DNA of 30,920 nucleotides from Faecalicatena fissicatena (GTDB lineage: Bacteria; Bacillota; Clostridia; Lachnospirales; Lachnospiraceae): the NCBI GenBank assembly GCA_001028025.1, contig LDAQ01000057.1:1-30920 (forward strand), in the 5' to 3' direction. Below, in pieces: positions 1 through 7,498 of this stretch. The position numbers were made by a program, and so were the translations under genes. Position 1 is the stretch's first letter. The number at the start of each line of letters is the position of its first letter. The notes under the pieces were generated by a model, which was given only the letters and a program-made list of their open reading frames with translations, was not told the DNA's origin and did no database searches.

Positions 1-186
1 CCCACGAAAACTAAACAAAATGAACGTCTGCAGGGGTTTCCGGATGAACTTTATGAGCGGGCGGCATCTGTCAGTTCGGAAACCCAGCTTTACAGGCAGG
101 CCGGAAATGCAGTCACGGTAACGGCTGCGTTTGCGGTGGCCATGATGCTGCCGGAATCAAGAGAACAAAGCTGTAAAGAAGAGTAA
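1..186 (+). CDS. DNA (cytosine-5-)-methyltransferase, C-terminal fragment
   Basis: This is the 3' end of a gene that begins before the window; 61 codons and a TAA stop are visible. The reading frame contains ERLQGFPD followed about 22 residues later by LYRQAGNAVTV. Those two blocks are the motif IX/X region of C5 cytosine methyltransferases, which transfer a methyl group from S-adenosylmethionine to cytosine in duplex DNA. The catalytic PC motif and the AdoMet-binding motif are outside the window, so activity cannot be judged. It lies 45 bp upstream of the terminase small subunit on the same strand, so it is probably a phage-encoded orphan methyltransferase that protects phage DNA from host restriction or marks DNA before packaging. 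The family call is fairly secure; the role is inferred from position. Confidence 0.8.
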   Translation, partial: PTKTKQNERLQGFPDELYERAASVSSETQLYRQAGNAVTVTAAFAVAMMLPESREQSCKEE

Positions 187-231
187 ACGGTAAGAATGAT
201 ATATGCAGGGGAATGGAGGGAGGTGTGATGG

Positions 232-711
232 ATGGCCCAGAGAGGAAGAAAACCAAAGCCGACGGTATCCAAGGTGCTGGAAGGAAATCCGGGGAAACGG
301 AACCTGAATGCCCATGAGCCGAAGCCGGATAGGAAAGCCCCCAGATGCCCGGCATGGCTGGAGGATGAGGCGAAGAAGGAATGGAAGCGGACGGCAAAAC
401 AGCTGGAGCAGCTTGGAATCCTGACGGAGATTGATATGGCGGCTTTTGCCGGATACTGCCAGGCTTATGCCAGATGGAAAGAGGCGGAGGAATATATTTC
501 GGAGAATGGGGCGGTCATGAAAGCCCCGTCCGGGTACTGCCAGCAGGTTCCGCAGGTGTCCATTGCACAGACTTACCTGAAAATCATGAACCGTTTCTGT
601 GAACAGTTCGGGCTGACCCCGTCTGCGAGGAGCCGGATTGTGACAGATAACGGGGAGGATAAAGAGAACGATGCCATGGAGCTTCTGCTGCTCAAAGGGG
701 GAAGCGGGTAG
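232..711 (+). CDS. Phage terminase small subunit, P27 family
   Basis: The 159-residue product starts MAQRGRKPKP, a basic N-terminus typical of P27-family terminase small subunits, and continues with the family-typical WLEDEAKKEWKRTAKQLEQLG helix region near residues 40-62. The C-terminal third contains FCEQFGLTPSARSRI, which matches the conserved end of this family. Small subunits recognise the packaging site on phage DNA and hand it to the large subunit. The ATG at 232 is preceded by GGAGGGAGGTG about 5-10 bases upstream. The stop codon overlaps the GTG start of the large subunit by one base, which indicates translational coupling. Length and neighbours fit an HK97-type siphovirus packaging module. 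Confidence 0.92.
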   Translation: MAQRGRKPKPTVSKVLEGNPGKRNLNAHEPKPDRKAPRCPAWLEDEAKKEWKRTAKQLEQLGILTEIDMAAFAGYCQAYARWKEAEEYISENGAVMKAPSGYCQQVPQVSIAQTYLKIMNRFCEQFGLTPSARSRIVTDNGEDKENDAMELLLLKGGSG

Positions 712-2258
712 TGTTTGATGAAACAAAGGCCCGGCAGACGGTGGAATTCATTAACTGCCTAAAACACACCAAAGGCAGATGGCGGGGGCAGCCGTTTGTG
801 CTGCTTCCCTGGCAGGAACAGATTATCCGGGATGTGTTCGGCACGGTGAAGGAAAATGGATACCGGCAGTATAATACGGCTTATATAGAGATTCCGAAGA
901 AGAACGGGAAGTCGGAACTGGCGGCGGGTGTGGCTCTTTACATGACCTGCGGGGACGGGGAGTGGGGAGCGGAAGTATATGGCTGTGCTTCTGACAGGCA
1001 GCAGGCTTCCATTGTCTTTGATGTGGCGGTGGATATGGTGGACCAGTGTCCGGCGCTGAAAAAGAGGATAAAACCTGTAATGTCGGTGAAACGTCTGGTG
1101 TATAAGCCTACCAACAGCTTTTATCAGGTGCTTTCTGCAGAGGCATATACAAAACATGGGCTGAATGTTCATGCGGTTATATTTGATGAGCTTCATGCAC
1201 AGCCGAACCGGGAACTGTTTGACGTGATGACAAAAGGCTCCGGCGATGCCAGGACACAGCCGCTGTTCTTCCTGATTACCACGGCAGGCAATAACCGGCA
1301 TTCCGTGTGTTTTGAACAGCATCAGAAAGCGGAGGACATTATTCTCGGGAGGAAGATTGACCAGACTTTTTATCCGGTGATTTATGGTGCTTCCGATGAA
1401 GCGGACTGGACTTCGGAAGAAGTGTGGTATAAAGCGAACCCGTCTTTGGGATATACTATTGACATTGAGAAGGTGCGGAATGCGTGTTTAAGCGCGAGGG
1501 ATAATCCAGCAGAAGAAAACATCTTCCGGCAATTACGTCTGAACCAGTGGGTAAAGCAGTCTACGAGATGGATGCAAATGGAGAAATGGGATGCCTGTGC
1601 ATTTCCGGTGGATGAGAGGGAACTGCTTGGCAGGGAGTGTTATGGCGGTCTGGATTTATCCAGTTCCATTGATATCACGGCGTTTGTGCTGGTTTTTCCT
1701 CCGAGGGATGATGCGGAGAAATATATGATTCTGCCATATTTCTGGATACCGGAGGAGAACATGAACATCCGGGTGAGACGGGACCATGTGCCTTATGATG
1801 TGTGGGAGAAGCAGGAATGCCTGATGACCACGGAAGGGAATGTGATCCATTATGGGTTTATTGAGAATTTCATTGACGAGCTGGGAAAGAAGTTTCACAT
1901 TAAGGAGATTGCCTTTGACCGGTGGGAAGCAATACAGATGGTGCAGAACCTGGAAGGGCTGGGATTCACGGTGGTCCCGTTTGGGCAGGGGTACAAGGAT
2001 ATGTCACCGCCGAGCAAGGAACTGATGAAGCTGACGCTGGAGCGGAAGCTGGCCCATGGCGGACATCCGGTTCTGCGGTGGATGATGGATAACATTTTTG
2101 TGAGGACAGATCCGGCTGGGAATATCAAGCCGGATAAGGAGAAGTCTACAGAAAAGATTGATGGGGCTGTTGCAGCGGTGATGGCGCTTGACCGGGCAAT
2201 CAGGAATGGAGGGAGTGCAGGAAGTGTATATGATGACAGGGGGATTCTGGTGTTTTAA
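711..2258 (+). CDS. Phage terminase large subunit (ATPase and nuclease)
   Basis: The 515-residue protein is the packaging motor that cuts concatemeric phage DNA and drives it into the prohead. The Walker A-like segment IPKKNGKSEL lies at residues 61-70 and the Walker B segment AVIFDE at 155-160, with catalytic glutamate 160. The C-terminal RNase H-like nuclease shows the expected acidic residues: D315 in GGLDLSSS, D403 in AFDRW and D484 in KIDGA. The start is GTG, one base into the upstream stop codon, with an AAAGGGGGAAG ribosome site about seven bases before it. The protein looks complete. Immediately after its stop the late operon is interrupted by a cargo cassette before the portal gene, where portal would normally follow directly. 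Confidence 0.95.
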   Translation: MFDETKARQTVEFINCLKHTKGRWRGQPFVLLPWQEQIIRDVFGTVKENGYRQYNTAYIEIPKKNGKSELAAGVALYMTCGDGEWGAEVYGCASDRQQASIVFDVAVDMVDQCPALKKRIKPVMSVKRLVYKPTNSFYQVLSAEAYTKHGLNVHAVIFDELHAQPNRELFDVMTKGSGDARTQPLFFLITTAGNNRHSVCFEQHQKAEDIILGRKIDQTFYPVIYGASDEADWTSEEVWYKANPSLGYTIDIEKVRNACLSARDNPAEENIFRQLRLNQWVKQSTRWMQMEKWDACAFPVDERELLGRECYGGLDLSSSIDITAFVLVFPPRDDAEKYMILPYFWIPEENMNIRVRRDHVPYDVWEKQECLMTTEGNVIHYGFIENFIDELGKKFHIKEIAFDRWEAIQMVQNLEGLGFTVVPFGQGYKDMSPPSKELMKLTLERKLAHGGHPVLRWMMDNIFVRTDPAGNIKPDKEKSTEKIDGAVAAVMALDRAIRNGGSAGSVYDDRGILVF

Positions 2259-2281
2259 TCTTTCTGGATTCATGCTATACT
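2253..2281 (+). promoter_or_regulatory. Extended -10 promoter opening cargo cassette 1
   Basis: TGCTATACT at 2273-2281 is an extended -10 element (TG, one base, TATACT). The hexamer 17 bases upstream, TTTTAA at 2253-2258, is a poor -35 and overlaps the end of terL, so the extended TG probably compensates. It lies about 100 bp before the HxlR gene start and begins right at the end of the phage gene. Inferred from sequence only. Confidence 0.5.
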
Positions 2282-2381
2282 GAGAGCGAAAAAACAGGTA
2301 TGATGTTGGTAAATAAGGTACATGAGAAATTATTTATCAATAGCAAAAGAGAGTAATTTGGATTTTTTTATAGGAGAAGAA

Positions 2382-2747
2382 ATGAAAATTCGTACAGATT
2401 ACACATGCCCATTAGAAATTGTCCATGATATCATAAAGGGCAAATGGAAAACAATTATACTTTTCCAGTTAAAGAACGGCTCTGTATCTTTGTCAGGGTT
2501 AGAACATGGGATAGAGGGAATCAGTCAAAAAATGTTGTTAGAGCAATTGCGTGAATTGCAGCAGTTTGGGTTAGTGGAAAAAAAGAAATATTCTGGTTAT
2601 CCGCTGCATGTGGAATATTATCTAAGCGATGATAAGGGAATTCGGATGATAGACGCACTTAAAATTATGCAGCAGATTGGGATTGATTATATGATAGAAA
2701 ATGGAATGGAAGAAGAATTAAAATGTAAGGGAATTATTCGTGGATGA
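2382..2747 (+). CDS. HxlR-family winged-helix transcriptional regulator
   Basis: The 121-residue product MKIRTDYTCPLEIVHDIIKG shows the HxlR pattern: CPLE near the N-terminus, then a KWKTIILFQL helix, ISQKMLLEQLRELQQFGLV recognition helix region, and a wing with YSGYPLHVEYYLSD. HxlR proteins are small dimeric DNA-binding regulators, often responding to reactive electrophiles or oxidants, that control adjacent enzyme genes. An upstream in-frame ATG at 2322 lacks a ribosome site, while ATG 2382 has AGGAGAAG just before it and gives normal family length. The gene is AT-rich compared with the flanking terminase and portal genes. An inverted repeat and a promoter lie between it and the next gene, so the most likely target is that hydrolase. 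The inducer is unknown. Confidence 0.88.
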   Translation: MKIRTDYTCPLEIVHDIIKGKWKTIILFQLKNGSVSLSGLEHGIEGISQKMLLEQLRELQQFGLVEKKKYSGYPLHVEYYLSDDKGIRMIDALKIMQQIGIDYMIENGMEEELKCKGIIRG

Positions 2748-2748
2748 G

Positions 2749-2768
2749 TACCTACAAAAAAGTGGGTA
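2749..2768. promoter_or_regulatory. Candidate HxlR operator (inverted repeat)
   Basis: TACCTAC (2749-2755), a spacer of six A (2756-2761) and GTGGGTA (2762-2768) form seven-base inverted arms with a single T/G mismatch. The repeat starts two bases after the HxlR stop codon and abuts the -35 of the next promoter. Two half-sites around an AT-rich spacer suit a winged-helix dimer. Assignment to HxlR is inferred from position. Confidence 0.5.
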
Positions 2769-2769
2769 A

Positions 2770-2798
2770 TTTACTGTATCAAAAAGAAAGAATATAAT
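2770..2798 (+). promoter_or_regulatory. Promoter of the isochorismatase-like gene
   Basis: TTTACT at 2770-2775 and a perfect TATAAT at 2793-2798 are separated by 17 bases, the optimal spacing for the housekeeping sigma factor. The TATAAT is about 30 bp before the hydrolase ATG. The adjoining inverted repeat would place a bound regulator against the -35, suggesting repression or a switch between repression and activation. Confidence 0.6.
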
Positions 2799-2827
2799 CA
2801 TCTTAAAAATAGAAAAGGAAGATGGTT

Positions 2828-3373
2828 ATGAAAAAAACAGCACTGATTCTAATTGATATTCAGAATATTTATTTTACAGAGGGAGCGTATCTGCTTTTTG
2901 AACCGGAACTTGCTGGGCAGCAGGCTAAAAAGGTATTAGAGGAATTTCGGTCAAATGGGCTGCCTGTTGTTCATGTGAAGCATGTATTTCATACGGAGAA
3001 TTATAAAGAAGATAGTGAATACTTAAATGAGATTCATGCAGCAGTTTTTCCGGCTGGTAATGAAAAAATAATAATGAAGCAGCATCCAAATTGTTTTTGG
3101 CACACAGATTTGTTGGAATATCTGCAAAGTTTAGAGATTACAGATTTAGTTGTTTTGGGCATGATGAGCCATATGTGCGTAGATACCACGGTACGTGCAT
3201 GCCAGGATTATGGTTATCAGGTCACTGTTATTGATGATGCATGCACAACGAAACCATTGAGCTGGAAGGGAAAAGAAATGGACGCATCTTCTGTGCATAA
3301 TGTATATATGGCGGGACTTTCAGGTCTGTTTGCGGAGATAATGTCCGCAGAAGAGTTTATCTCACAGATGTGA
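2828..3373 (+). CDS. Isochorismatase-like (cysteine hydrolase) family protein
   Basis: The 181-residue protein belongs to the cysteine hydrolase superfamily that includes isochorismatases, nicotinamidases and N-carbamoyl amidases. The family triad is visible: D10 in LILIDIQN, K84 in IIMKQHPN and C117 in GMMSHMCVDTTVRA, with the VVLGMMSHMCV stretch typical of the nucleophile turn. The exact substrate cannot be read from sequence. ATG 2828 is preferred to ATG 2822 because AGGAAG ends right before 2822, leaving no spacing for that start. It follows an HxlR regulator with its own promoter, so the pair looks like an inducible enzyme and its sensor carried as prophage cargo. Base composition is AT-rich compared with the phage genes on both sides. 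Confidence 0.87.
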   Translation: MKKTALILIDIQNIYFTEGAYLLFEPELAGQQAKKVLEEFRSNGLPVVHVKHVFHTENYKEDSEYLNEIHAAVFPAGNEKIIMKQHPNCFWHTDLLEYLQSLEITDLVVLGMMSHMCVDTTVRACQDYGYQVTVIDDACTTKPLSWKGKEMDASSVHNVYMAGLSGLFAEIMSAEEFISQM

Positions 3374-3477
3374 AAATGATAGGTAATATTGAAGAATTGA
3401 AATTTATATATTTAGAAAAACGTGAAATAGCATCAAAAATTCATGTTTTGTTTGAGACAGATAATTATATTGCCATG

Positions 3478-3504
3478 AAAAGCATCTCTTCGGAGGTGTT
3501 TTTC
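3478..3504 (+). terminator. Terminator ending cargo cassette 1
   Basis: AAAAGCATCTC (3478-3488) pairs with GAGGTGTTTTT (3493-3503) around a TTCG tetraloop, giving an 11-bp stem with two G-U pairs. The T-run follows and forms part of the base of the stem, as in strong intrinsic terminators. It lies 26 bp before the portal gene start and separates the cargo from the phage gene. The C(UUCG)G tetraloop is exceptionally stable. Confidence 0.8.
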
Positions 3505-3529
3505 TTTTGCCCATTTTTAGGAGGAATCT

Positions 3530-4792
3530 ATGAAACTATCATCCATCTTAGGAATCAGAAGTGCGAGGGATAAGCCAAAGGACAGCTACGGAGGTGCGGC
3601 TTATTCCTTTTTCTTTGGGAGAAGCACCAGCGGGAAAACGGTGAATGAGCGGACGGCTATGCAGACCACGGCGGTATATTCCTGTGTACGGATTTTGGCG
3701 GAAACGGTGGCATCCCTGCCCATTCATGTGTACCGTTATACGGACACCGGGAAGGAGCGGGTGTATGCCCATCCTTTATACCGTCTGCTCCATGATGAGC
3801 CGAATCCGGAGATGACTTCTTTTGTGTTCCGGGAGACGCTGATGAGTCATCTTCTTGTTTTCGGGAACGCCTATGCGCAGATTATCAGGGACGGGAACGG
3901 CAGGGTGCTTTCTCTATATCCATTACTTCCTGATAAGATGGAGGTGAACCGGGATGAGAATGGACAGCTTTATTATATTTACACCCGGAACAGTGACGAG
4001 AACCCGAACTTTGAGGAGTATGGCAGGGTGTATCTGCGGCAGCAGGATGTCTTGCATATTCCCGGTCTGGGGTTTGACGGTCTGGTGGGGTATTCCCCCA
4101 TTGCCATGGCGAAGAATGCGGTGGGGATGACGCTGGCCTGTGAGGAGTATGGGGCTTCGTTTTTTGAGAACGGGGCGAATCCCGGAGGTGTGCTGGAGCA
4201 TCCGGGGGTTTTGAAAGACCCGGCAAAGGTGCGGGAAAGCTGGCATTCGGTGTATGGTGGCAGTAAGAATGCCGGGAAGGTGGCGGTGCTGGAGGAGGGG
4301 ATGAAGTACCAGCAGATTGGCATCCCGCCGGAGGAGGCGCAGTTTCTGGAAACAAGGAAGTTCCAGATTAATGAGATTGCCAGGCTGTACCGGATTCCGC
4401 CCCATATGGTAGGGGATTTGGAGAAATCCAGTTTTTCCAACATTGAGCAGCAGTCGTTGGAGTTTGTGAAGTATACGTTGGACCCGTGGGTAATCCGATG
4501 GGAACAGTCTCTGCAGAGGGCGTTGCTTCTGCCACAGGAGAAGAATGAGTATTTCCTGAAATTGAATGTGGATGGTCTATTGCGGGGGGATTACGGGAGC
4601 CGGATGAACGGGTATTCTATCGGCAGGCAGAATGGGTGGCTGTCCACCAATGATATCCGGGAGATGGAGGATATGAACCTGATTCCGGTGGATGAAGGAG
4701 GAGACTTGTATCTGATTAACGGGAACATGACCAAGTTAAAGGATGCCGGGATGTTTGCCGGGAGGAACCAGGCGGGACAGGATACAGAATAA
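3530..4792 (+). CDS. Phage portal protein, HK97 family
   Basis: The 420-residue product forms the dodecameric ring at one vertex of the capsid through which DNA passes. Characteristic portal sequence appears early: TSGKTVNERTAMQTTAVYSCVRILAETVASLPIHVY split over residues about 33-68. The conserved core GNAYAQIIRDGNGRV and LHIPGLGFDGLVGYSPI follow, and LYRIPPHMVGDLEKSSFSNIEQQ lies near residues 286-309. AGGAGGAATCT precedes the ATG. It is followed by a hairpin and then the protease and capsid genes, the normal head-module order. It is separated from terL by about 1.27 kb of cargo. Confidence 0.95.
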   Translation: MKLSSILGIRSARDKPKDSYGGAAYSFFFGRSTSGKTVNERTAMQTTAVYSCVRILAETVASLPIHVYRYTDTGKERVYAHPLYRLLHDEPNPEMTSFVFRETLMSHLLVFGNAYAQIIRDGNGRVLSLYPLLPDKMEVNRDENGQLYYIYTRNSDENPNFEEYGRVYLRQQDVLHIPGLGFDGLVGYSPIAMAKNAVGMTLACEEYGASFFENGANPGGVLEHPGVLKDPAKVRESWHSVYGGSKNAGKVAVLEEGMKYQQIGIPPEEAQFLETRKFQINEIARLYRIPPHMVGDLEKSSFSNIEQQSLEFVKYTLDPWVIRWEQSLQRALLLPQEKNEYFLKLNVDGLLRGDYGSRMNGYSIGRQNGWLSTNDIREMEDMNLIPVDEGGDLYLINGNMTKLKDAGMFAGRNQAGQDTE

Positions 4793-4811
4793 AATATGGT
4801 GCAGGAATAGG

Positions 4812-4845
4812 AGCCAACAGGTGGAAATCATCTGCTGGCTTTTTC
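4812..4845 (+). terminator. Intercistronic hairpin with T-run, portal/protease junction
   Basis: AGCCAACAGGTGG (4812-4824) pairs with TCATCTGCTGGCT (4828-4840) around AAA, with one A/C mismatch and two G-U pairs, then TTTTCTAT follows. It looks like an intrinsic terminator within the head operon. Since downstream genes must still be expressed, it more likely acts as a partial terminator or attenuator, or is bypassed by phage antitermination. Confidence 0.65.
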
Positions 4846-4875
4846 TATGCCCTGAAATGGAAAGCGAGGACAGGG

Positions 4876-5586
4876 ATGAAGCGGAAGTTTTGGAACTGGA
4901 TTGGGAATGAAACAAATGAGGAGCGGACGCTTGTGCTGAATGGAGAGATTTCGGATGAGACATGGTATGGGGATGAAGTCACTCCGAAGCTGTTTGAAAA
5001 AGAGTTAAATGCCGGGAAGGGGAATATCACGGTCTGGATTAATTCTCCGGGAGGGGATGTGTTTGCTGCTGCGCAGATTTACAACATGCTGATGGAGTAC
5101 AAGGGGGATGTGACGGTGAAGGTGGATGCGCTGGCGGCTTCGGCGGCCTCTGTCATTGCCATGGCGGGGACTTCGGTGTTGATGTCTCCAGTGGGTATGA
5201 TGATGATCCATAATCCTATGACCATCGCTATCGGAGATTCCAAGGAGATGCAGAAGGCCGGGGAGATGCTGGACGAAGTGAAGGAGAGCATCATGAACGC
5301 CTATGAAATCAAGACCGGGATGAACCGGACAAAGATTTCCCATTTGATGGATGCGGAGAGTTGGTTCAATGCGAAGAAGGCAGTGGAACTTGGCTTTGCG
5401 GACGGAATCCTGGGCGGCGGAGCGGAAAATACAGAGGATGCGGTGAAGGGTGCGGAATTAGAGGGTGTGATGTTCTCCCGGACGGCGGTGGCTAATTCTC
5501 TGCTGTCTAAGCTGATTCCGAAGCCGGAGGAGGAAAAGACACCCGTGGAGCAGCTGGAGAAGAGACTGAATCTTTTAACACATTAA
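4876..5586 (+). CDS. Head maturation protease, ClpP-like (S14)
   Basis: The 236-residue protein has the ClpP fold used by many HK97-type phages to process the capsid protein and its delta domain. ITVWINSPGGDVFAAAQIYNML occupies about residues 51-72. The nucleophile is probably S89 in DALAASAAS and the histidine H112 in MMIHNP. The third acidic residue is not assigned with confidence. The tail after about residue 190 is variable and charged. ATG 4876 follows an AGCGAGGACAGGG region that serves as a modest ribosome site. The gene lies between portal and capsid genes, exactly where the protease is expected, and the hairpin upstream may set its level relative to portal. Confidence 0.92.
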   Translation: MKRKFWNWIGNETNEERTLVLNGEISDETWYGDEVTPKLFEKELNAGKGNITVWINSPGGDVFAAAQIYNMLMEYKGDVTVKVDALAASAASVIAMAGTSVLMSPVGMMMIHNPMTIAIGDSKEMQKAGEMLDEVKESIMNAYEIKTGMNRTKISHLMDAESWFNAKKAVELGFADGILGGGAENTEDAVKGAELEGVMFSRTAVANSLLSKLIPKPEEEKTPVEQLEKRLNLLTH

Positions 5587-5606
5587 ATTTATGGAGGGAT
5601 TTGATT

Positions 5607-6815
5607 ATGAGCAAGATTTTGGAATTAAGAGAGAAGAGAGCAAAGGCGTGGGAGGCAGCCAAGGCATTCCTGGATACGAAGCGGGGCAATAACGGGCTGC
5701 TGTCTGCGGAGGATACGGCCACGTATGAGAAGATGGAGAAGGATGTGGTAGATTTGGGGAAGGAGATTGAGCGGCTGGAGCGTCAGGCGGCCATTGATAC
5801 GGAACTGAACAAGCCTACCAGCACACCTCTTACCAATAAGCCAAACGGCAATCCGGACGGGGAAGAGAAAAAGGGCAGGGCATCGGACCTGTACAGGAAG
5901 ACCTTCTGGAACGCCATGAGGAGAAAGAACTTCTTTGACGTGAATAATGCGCTGCAGGTGGGAACGGATTCCGAGGGAGGTTATCTGGTGCCGGATGAGT
6001 TTGAGCGTACTCTGGTGGAGGCATTGGAGGGGGAGAACTTCTTCCGAACCATCGCAACGGTGATCAATACTTCCAGCGGTGACCGGAAAATCCCGGTGGT
6101 GGCAAGCAAGGGGGAGGCATCCTGGATTGACGAAGAGGGAGCATTCCCGGAATCAGATGATGCTTTTGGGCAGGTATCCATCAGTGCCTATAAGGTGGCA
6201 ACCATGCTGAAAGTGTCCGATGAACTGTTGAATGACAGTGCGTTTAATTTAGAGGCTTATATCTCCAAGGAGTTCGGAAGAAGAATCGGAGCCAAGGAGG
6301 AGGAAGCCTTTTTTGTCGGAGACGGTGCCGGGAAACCCACAGGTATCTTCAATGCCTCTGGCGGTGCGGCAGAGGGAACTACTACTTCTACGGCGAATAT
6401 TACTTTTAATGATGTGATGGATCTGTTCTACGCCGTAAAGTCCCCGTATCGCAAAAAGGCTGTGTGGGTATTGAATGATACTACGGTAAAGGCTTTGCGG
6501 AAGCTGAAAGATAACAACGGGAATTATATCTGGCAGCCTTCCGTGCAGGAAGGACAGCCGGATATGATTTTAAACCGTCCTTATCATACTTCCGCTTATG
6601 TGCCGGAGGTGGCAGCAGGGGCGAAGGTCATGGCATTCGGGGATTTTTCTTATTACTGGATTGCGGACCGGCAGGGACGTTCCTTCAAGCGTCTGAATGA
6701 GCTGTTTGCGGCAAACGGGCAGGTGGGATTCCTGGCGAGCCAGAGGGTGGACGGGAAGCTGATTTTGCCGGAGGCGGTAAAGGCTATGACGATGAAGACA
6801 AGTGCGGGGGCATAA
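5607..6815 (+). CDS. Major capsid protein, HK97 fold
   Basis: The 402-residue protein begins with a helical, charged delta domain (about residues 1-100, LELREKRAKAWEAAKAFLD and KDVVDLGKEIERLERQA), which acts as an internal scaffold and is removed by the protease. The mature shell domain begins near FFDVNNALQVGTDSEGGYLVPDEF, continues through TLVEALEGENFFRTIATVI and GEASWIDEEGAFPESD, and ends with FGDFSYYWIADRQG and FLASQRVDGKLI, all typical of this capsid family. ATG 5607 is preferred to the in-frame TTG at 5601 because GGAGGG is eight bases before it. A hairpin directly after the stop may protect this mRNA 3' end and lower transcription of the connectors, fitting the high need for capsid protein. 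Confidence 0.95.
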   Translation: MSKILELREKRAKAWEAAKAFLDTKRGNNGLLSAEDTATYEKMEKDVVDLGKEIERLERQAAIDTELNKPTSTPLTNKPNGNPDGEEKKGRASDLYRKTFWNAMRRKNFFDVNNALQVGTDSEGGYLVPDEFERTLVEALEGENFFRTIATVINTSSGDRKIPVVASKGEASWIDEEGAFPESDDAFGQVSISAYKVATMLKVSDELLNDSAFNLEAYISKEFGRRIGAKEEEAFFVGDGAGKPTGIFNASGGAAEGTTTSTANITFNDVMDLFYAVKSPYRKKAVWVLNDTTVKALRKLKDNNGNYIWQPSVQEGQPDMILNRPYHTSAYVPEVAAGAKVMAFGDFSYYWIADRQGRSFKRLNELFAANGQVGFLASQRVDGKLILPEAVKAMTMKTSAGA

Positions 6816-6816
6816 A

Positions 6817-6853
6817 GACAGTCTGGAGGATTTGGATGCCGGGCTGTTTTTTA
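6817..6853 (+). terminator. Intercistronic hairpin with T-run after capsid gene
   Basis: CAGTCTGG (6819-6826) pairs with CCGGGCTG (6839-6846) with two G-U pairs, and TTTTTT follows at 6847-6852. It starts right after the capsid stop and covers an in-frame ATG at 6836, which argues against that ATG being the start of the next gene. It is likely a partial terminator or mRNA 3' end stabiliser. Confidence 0.6.
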
Positions 6854-6886
6854 ATTCCGGAAGATGAGAAGGGAGGGAGAAGCTGG

Positions 6887-7162
6887 ATGGTTGTGACCTT
6901 GGAGGAAATCAAGCAGTATGTGCGGATTGACAGTGCGGATGAGGATGAGCTTCTCCTTGACCTTTCCGGGACGGCGGAGAGTTTGTGCGGGGATATCCTG
7001 CGGTGCAGTTTTGAACATGGAATGGAGGCACCGGAGCCGGTCAGAACGGCGGTGCTGTATGGAATTTCCTATCTGTATGAGAACCGGGAGCAGGCGGATT
7101 TCAAGGATTTGACGATGACGCTGAAATATCTTCTGTTTGGGCAGAGGGACGAGGTGTTCTGA
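6887..7162 (+). CDS. Phage head-tail connector protein (gp6-like)
   Basis: The 91-residue product MVVTLEEIKQYVRIDSADED has the all-helical pattern of the HK97 gp6 / SPP1 gp15 adaptor family: an N-terminal LEEIKQYVRID segment, two acidic positions, and helices with PEPVRTAVLYGISYLYENRE. The adaptor docks on the portal and extends the channel. ATG 6887 has GGGAGGG about nine bases upstream. A longer form from ATG 6836 would start inside the hairpin loop and adds residues with no family resemblance. The stop overlaps the start of the next gene by one base, indicating coupled translation. Confidence 0.82.
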   Translation: MVVTLEEIKQYVRIDSADEDELLLDLSGTAESLCGDILRCSFEHGMEAPEPVRTAVLYGISYLYENREQADFKDLTMTLKYLLFGQRDEVF

Positions 7163-7494
7163 TGAAGATTGGACAGTGGCGGAAGAGGATTGTCATCCAG
7201 CAGAACCGGATGATAAAGGATAAGGACGGGAACCAGCGGAATGAGTGGACGGACTATTTCACCTGCTGGGCATATGCAAATAATCTTTCGGGGAAGGAAT
7301 ACTGGGAGGCGGCGCAGGTGAACCAGGAGGAATCCCTGTTTTTTCTGGTGCGGTACTGCACGGAACTGAAAGACCTGGACAGCACGAAATACCGGATTCT
7401 GTTCCGGGGTGACATTTATAATATCACTCTGGTGGATTTTGTACAGTTTCAGAATAAGGTTATTAAGCTGCGGGCGGAGATGGTGAAGAGGTGA
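7162..7494 (+). CDS. Phage head closure / head-tail adaptor protein
   Basis: The 110-residue product MKIGQWRKRIVIQQNRMIKD matches the head-tail joining family (SPP1 gp16-like): an IGxxRxRIxIQ start, then DKDGNQRNEWTDYFTCWAYANNLSGKEYWEA, and a beta-rich end with YRILFRGDIYNITLVDFV. Such proteins close the portal channel after packaging and offer the docking face for the tail. The gene overlaps its upstream neighbour by one base and lies four bases before the next one, in the standard connector order. Confidence 0.87.
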   Translation: MKIGQWRKRIVIQQNRMIKDKDGNQRNEWTDYFTCWAYANNLSGKEYWEAAQVNQEESLFFLVRYCTELKDLDSTKYRILFRGDIYNITLVDFVQFQNKVIKLRAEMVKR

Positions 7495-7498
7495 GGGC

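Noticed and set aside
2322..2381. Longer start for the HxlR regulator
   Set aside because: ATG 2322 has no ribosome site and the extra 20 residues do not fit the family start; ATG 2382 has AGGAGAAG.
3370..3573. 67-codon plus-strand frame between the hydrolase and portal genes
   Set aside because: It has no ribosome site, runs through the cassette terminator and the portal ribosome site, and overlaps the portal start in another frame. The first 35 residues might be a decayed gene remnant, but nothing supports it.
6836..6886. Upstream ATG for the head-tail connector gene
   Set aside because: The ATG lies in the loop of the hairpin after the capsid gene and adds residues without family resemblance; ATG 6887 has a good ribosome site.
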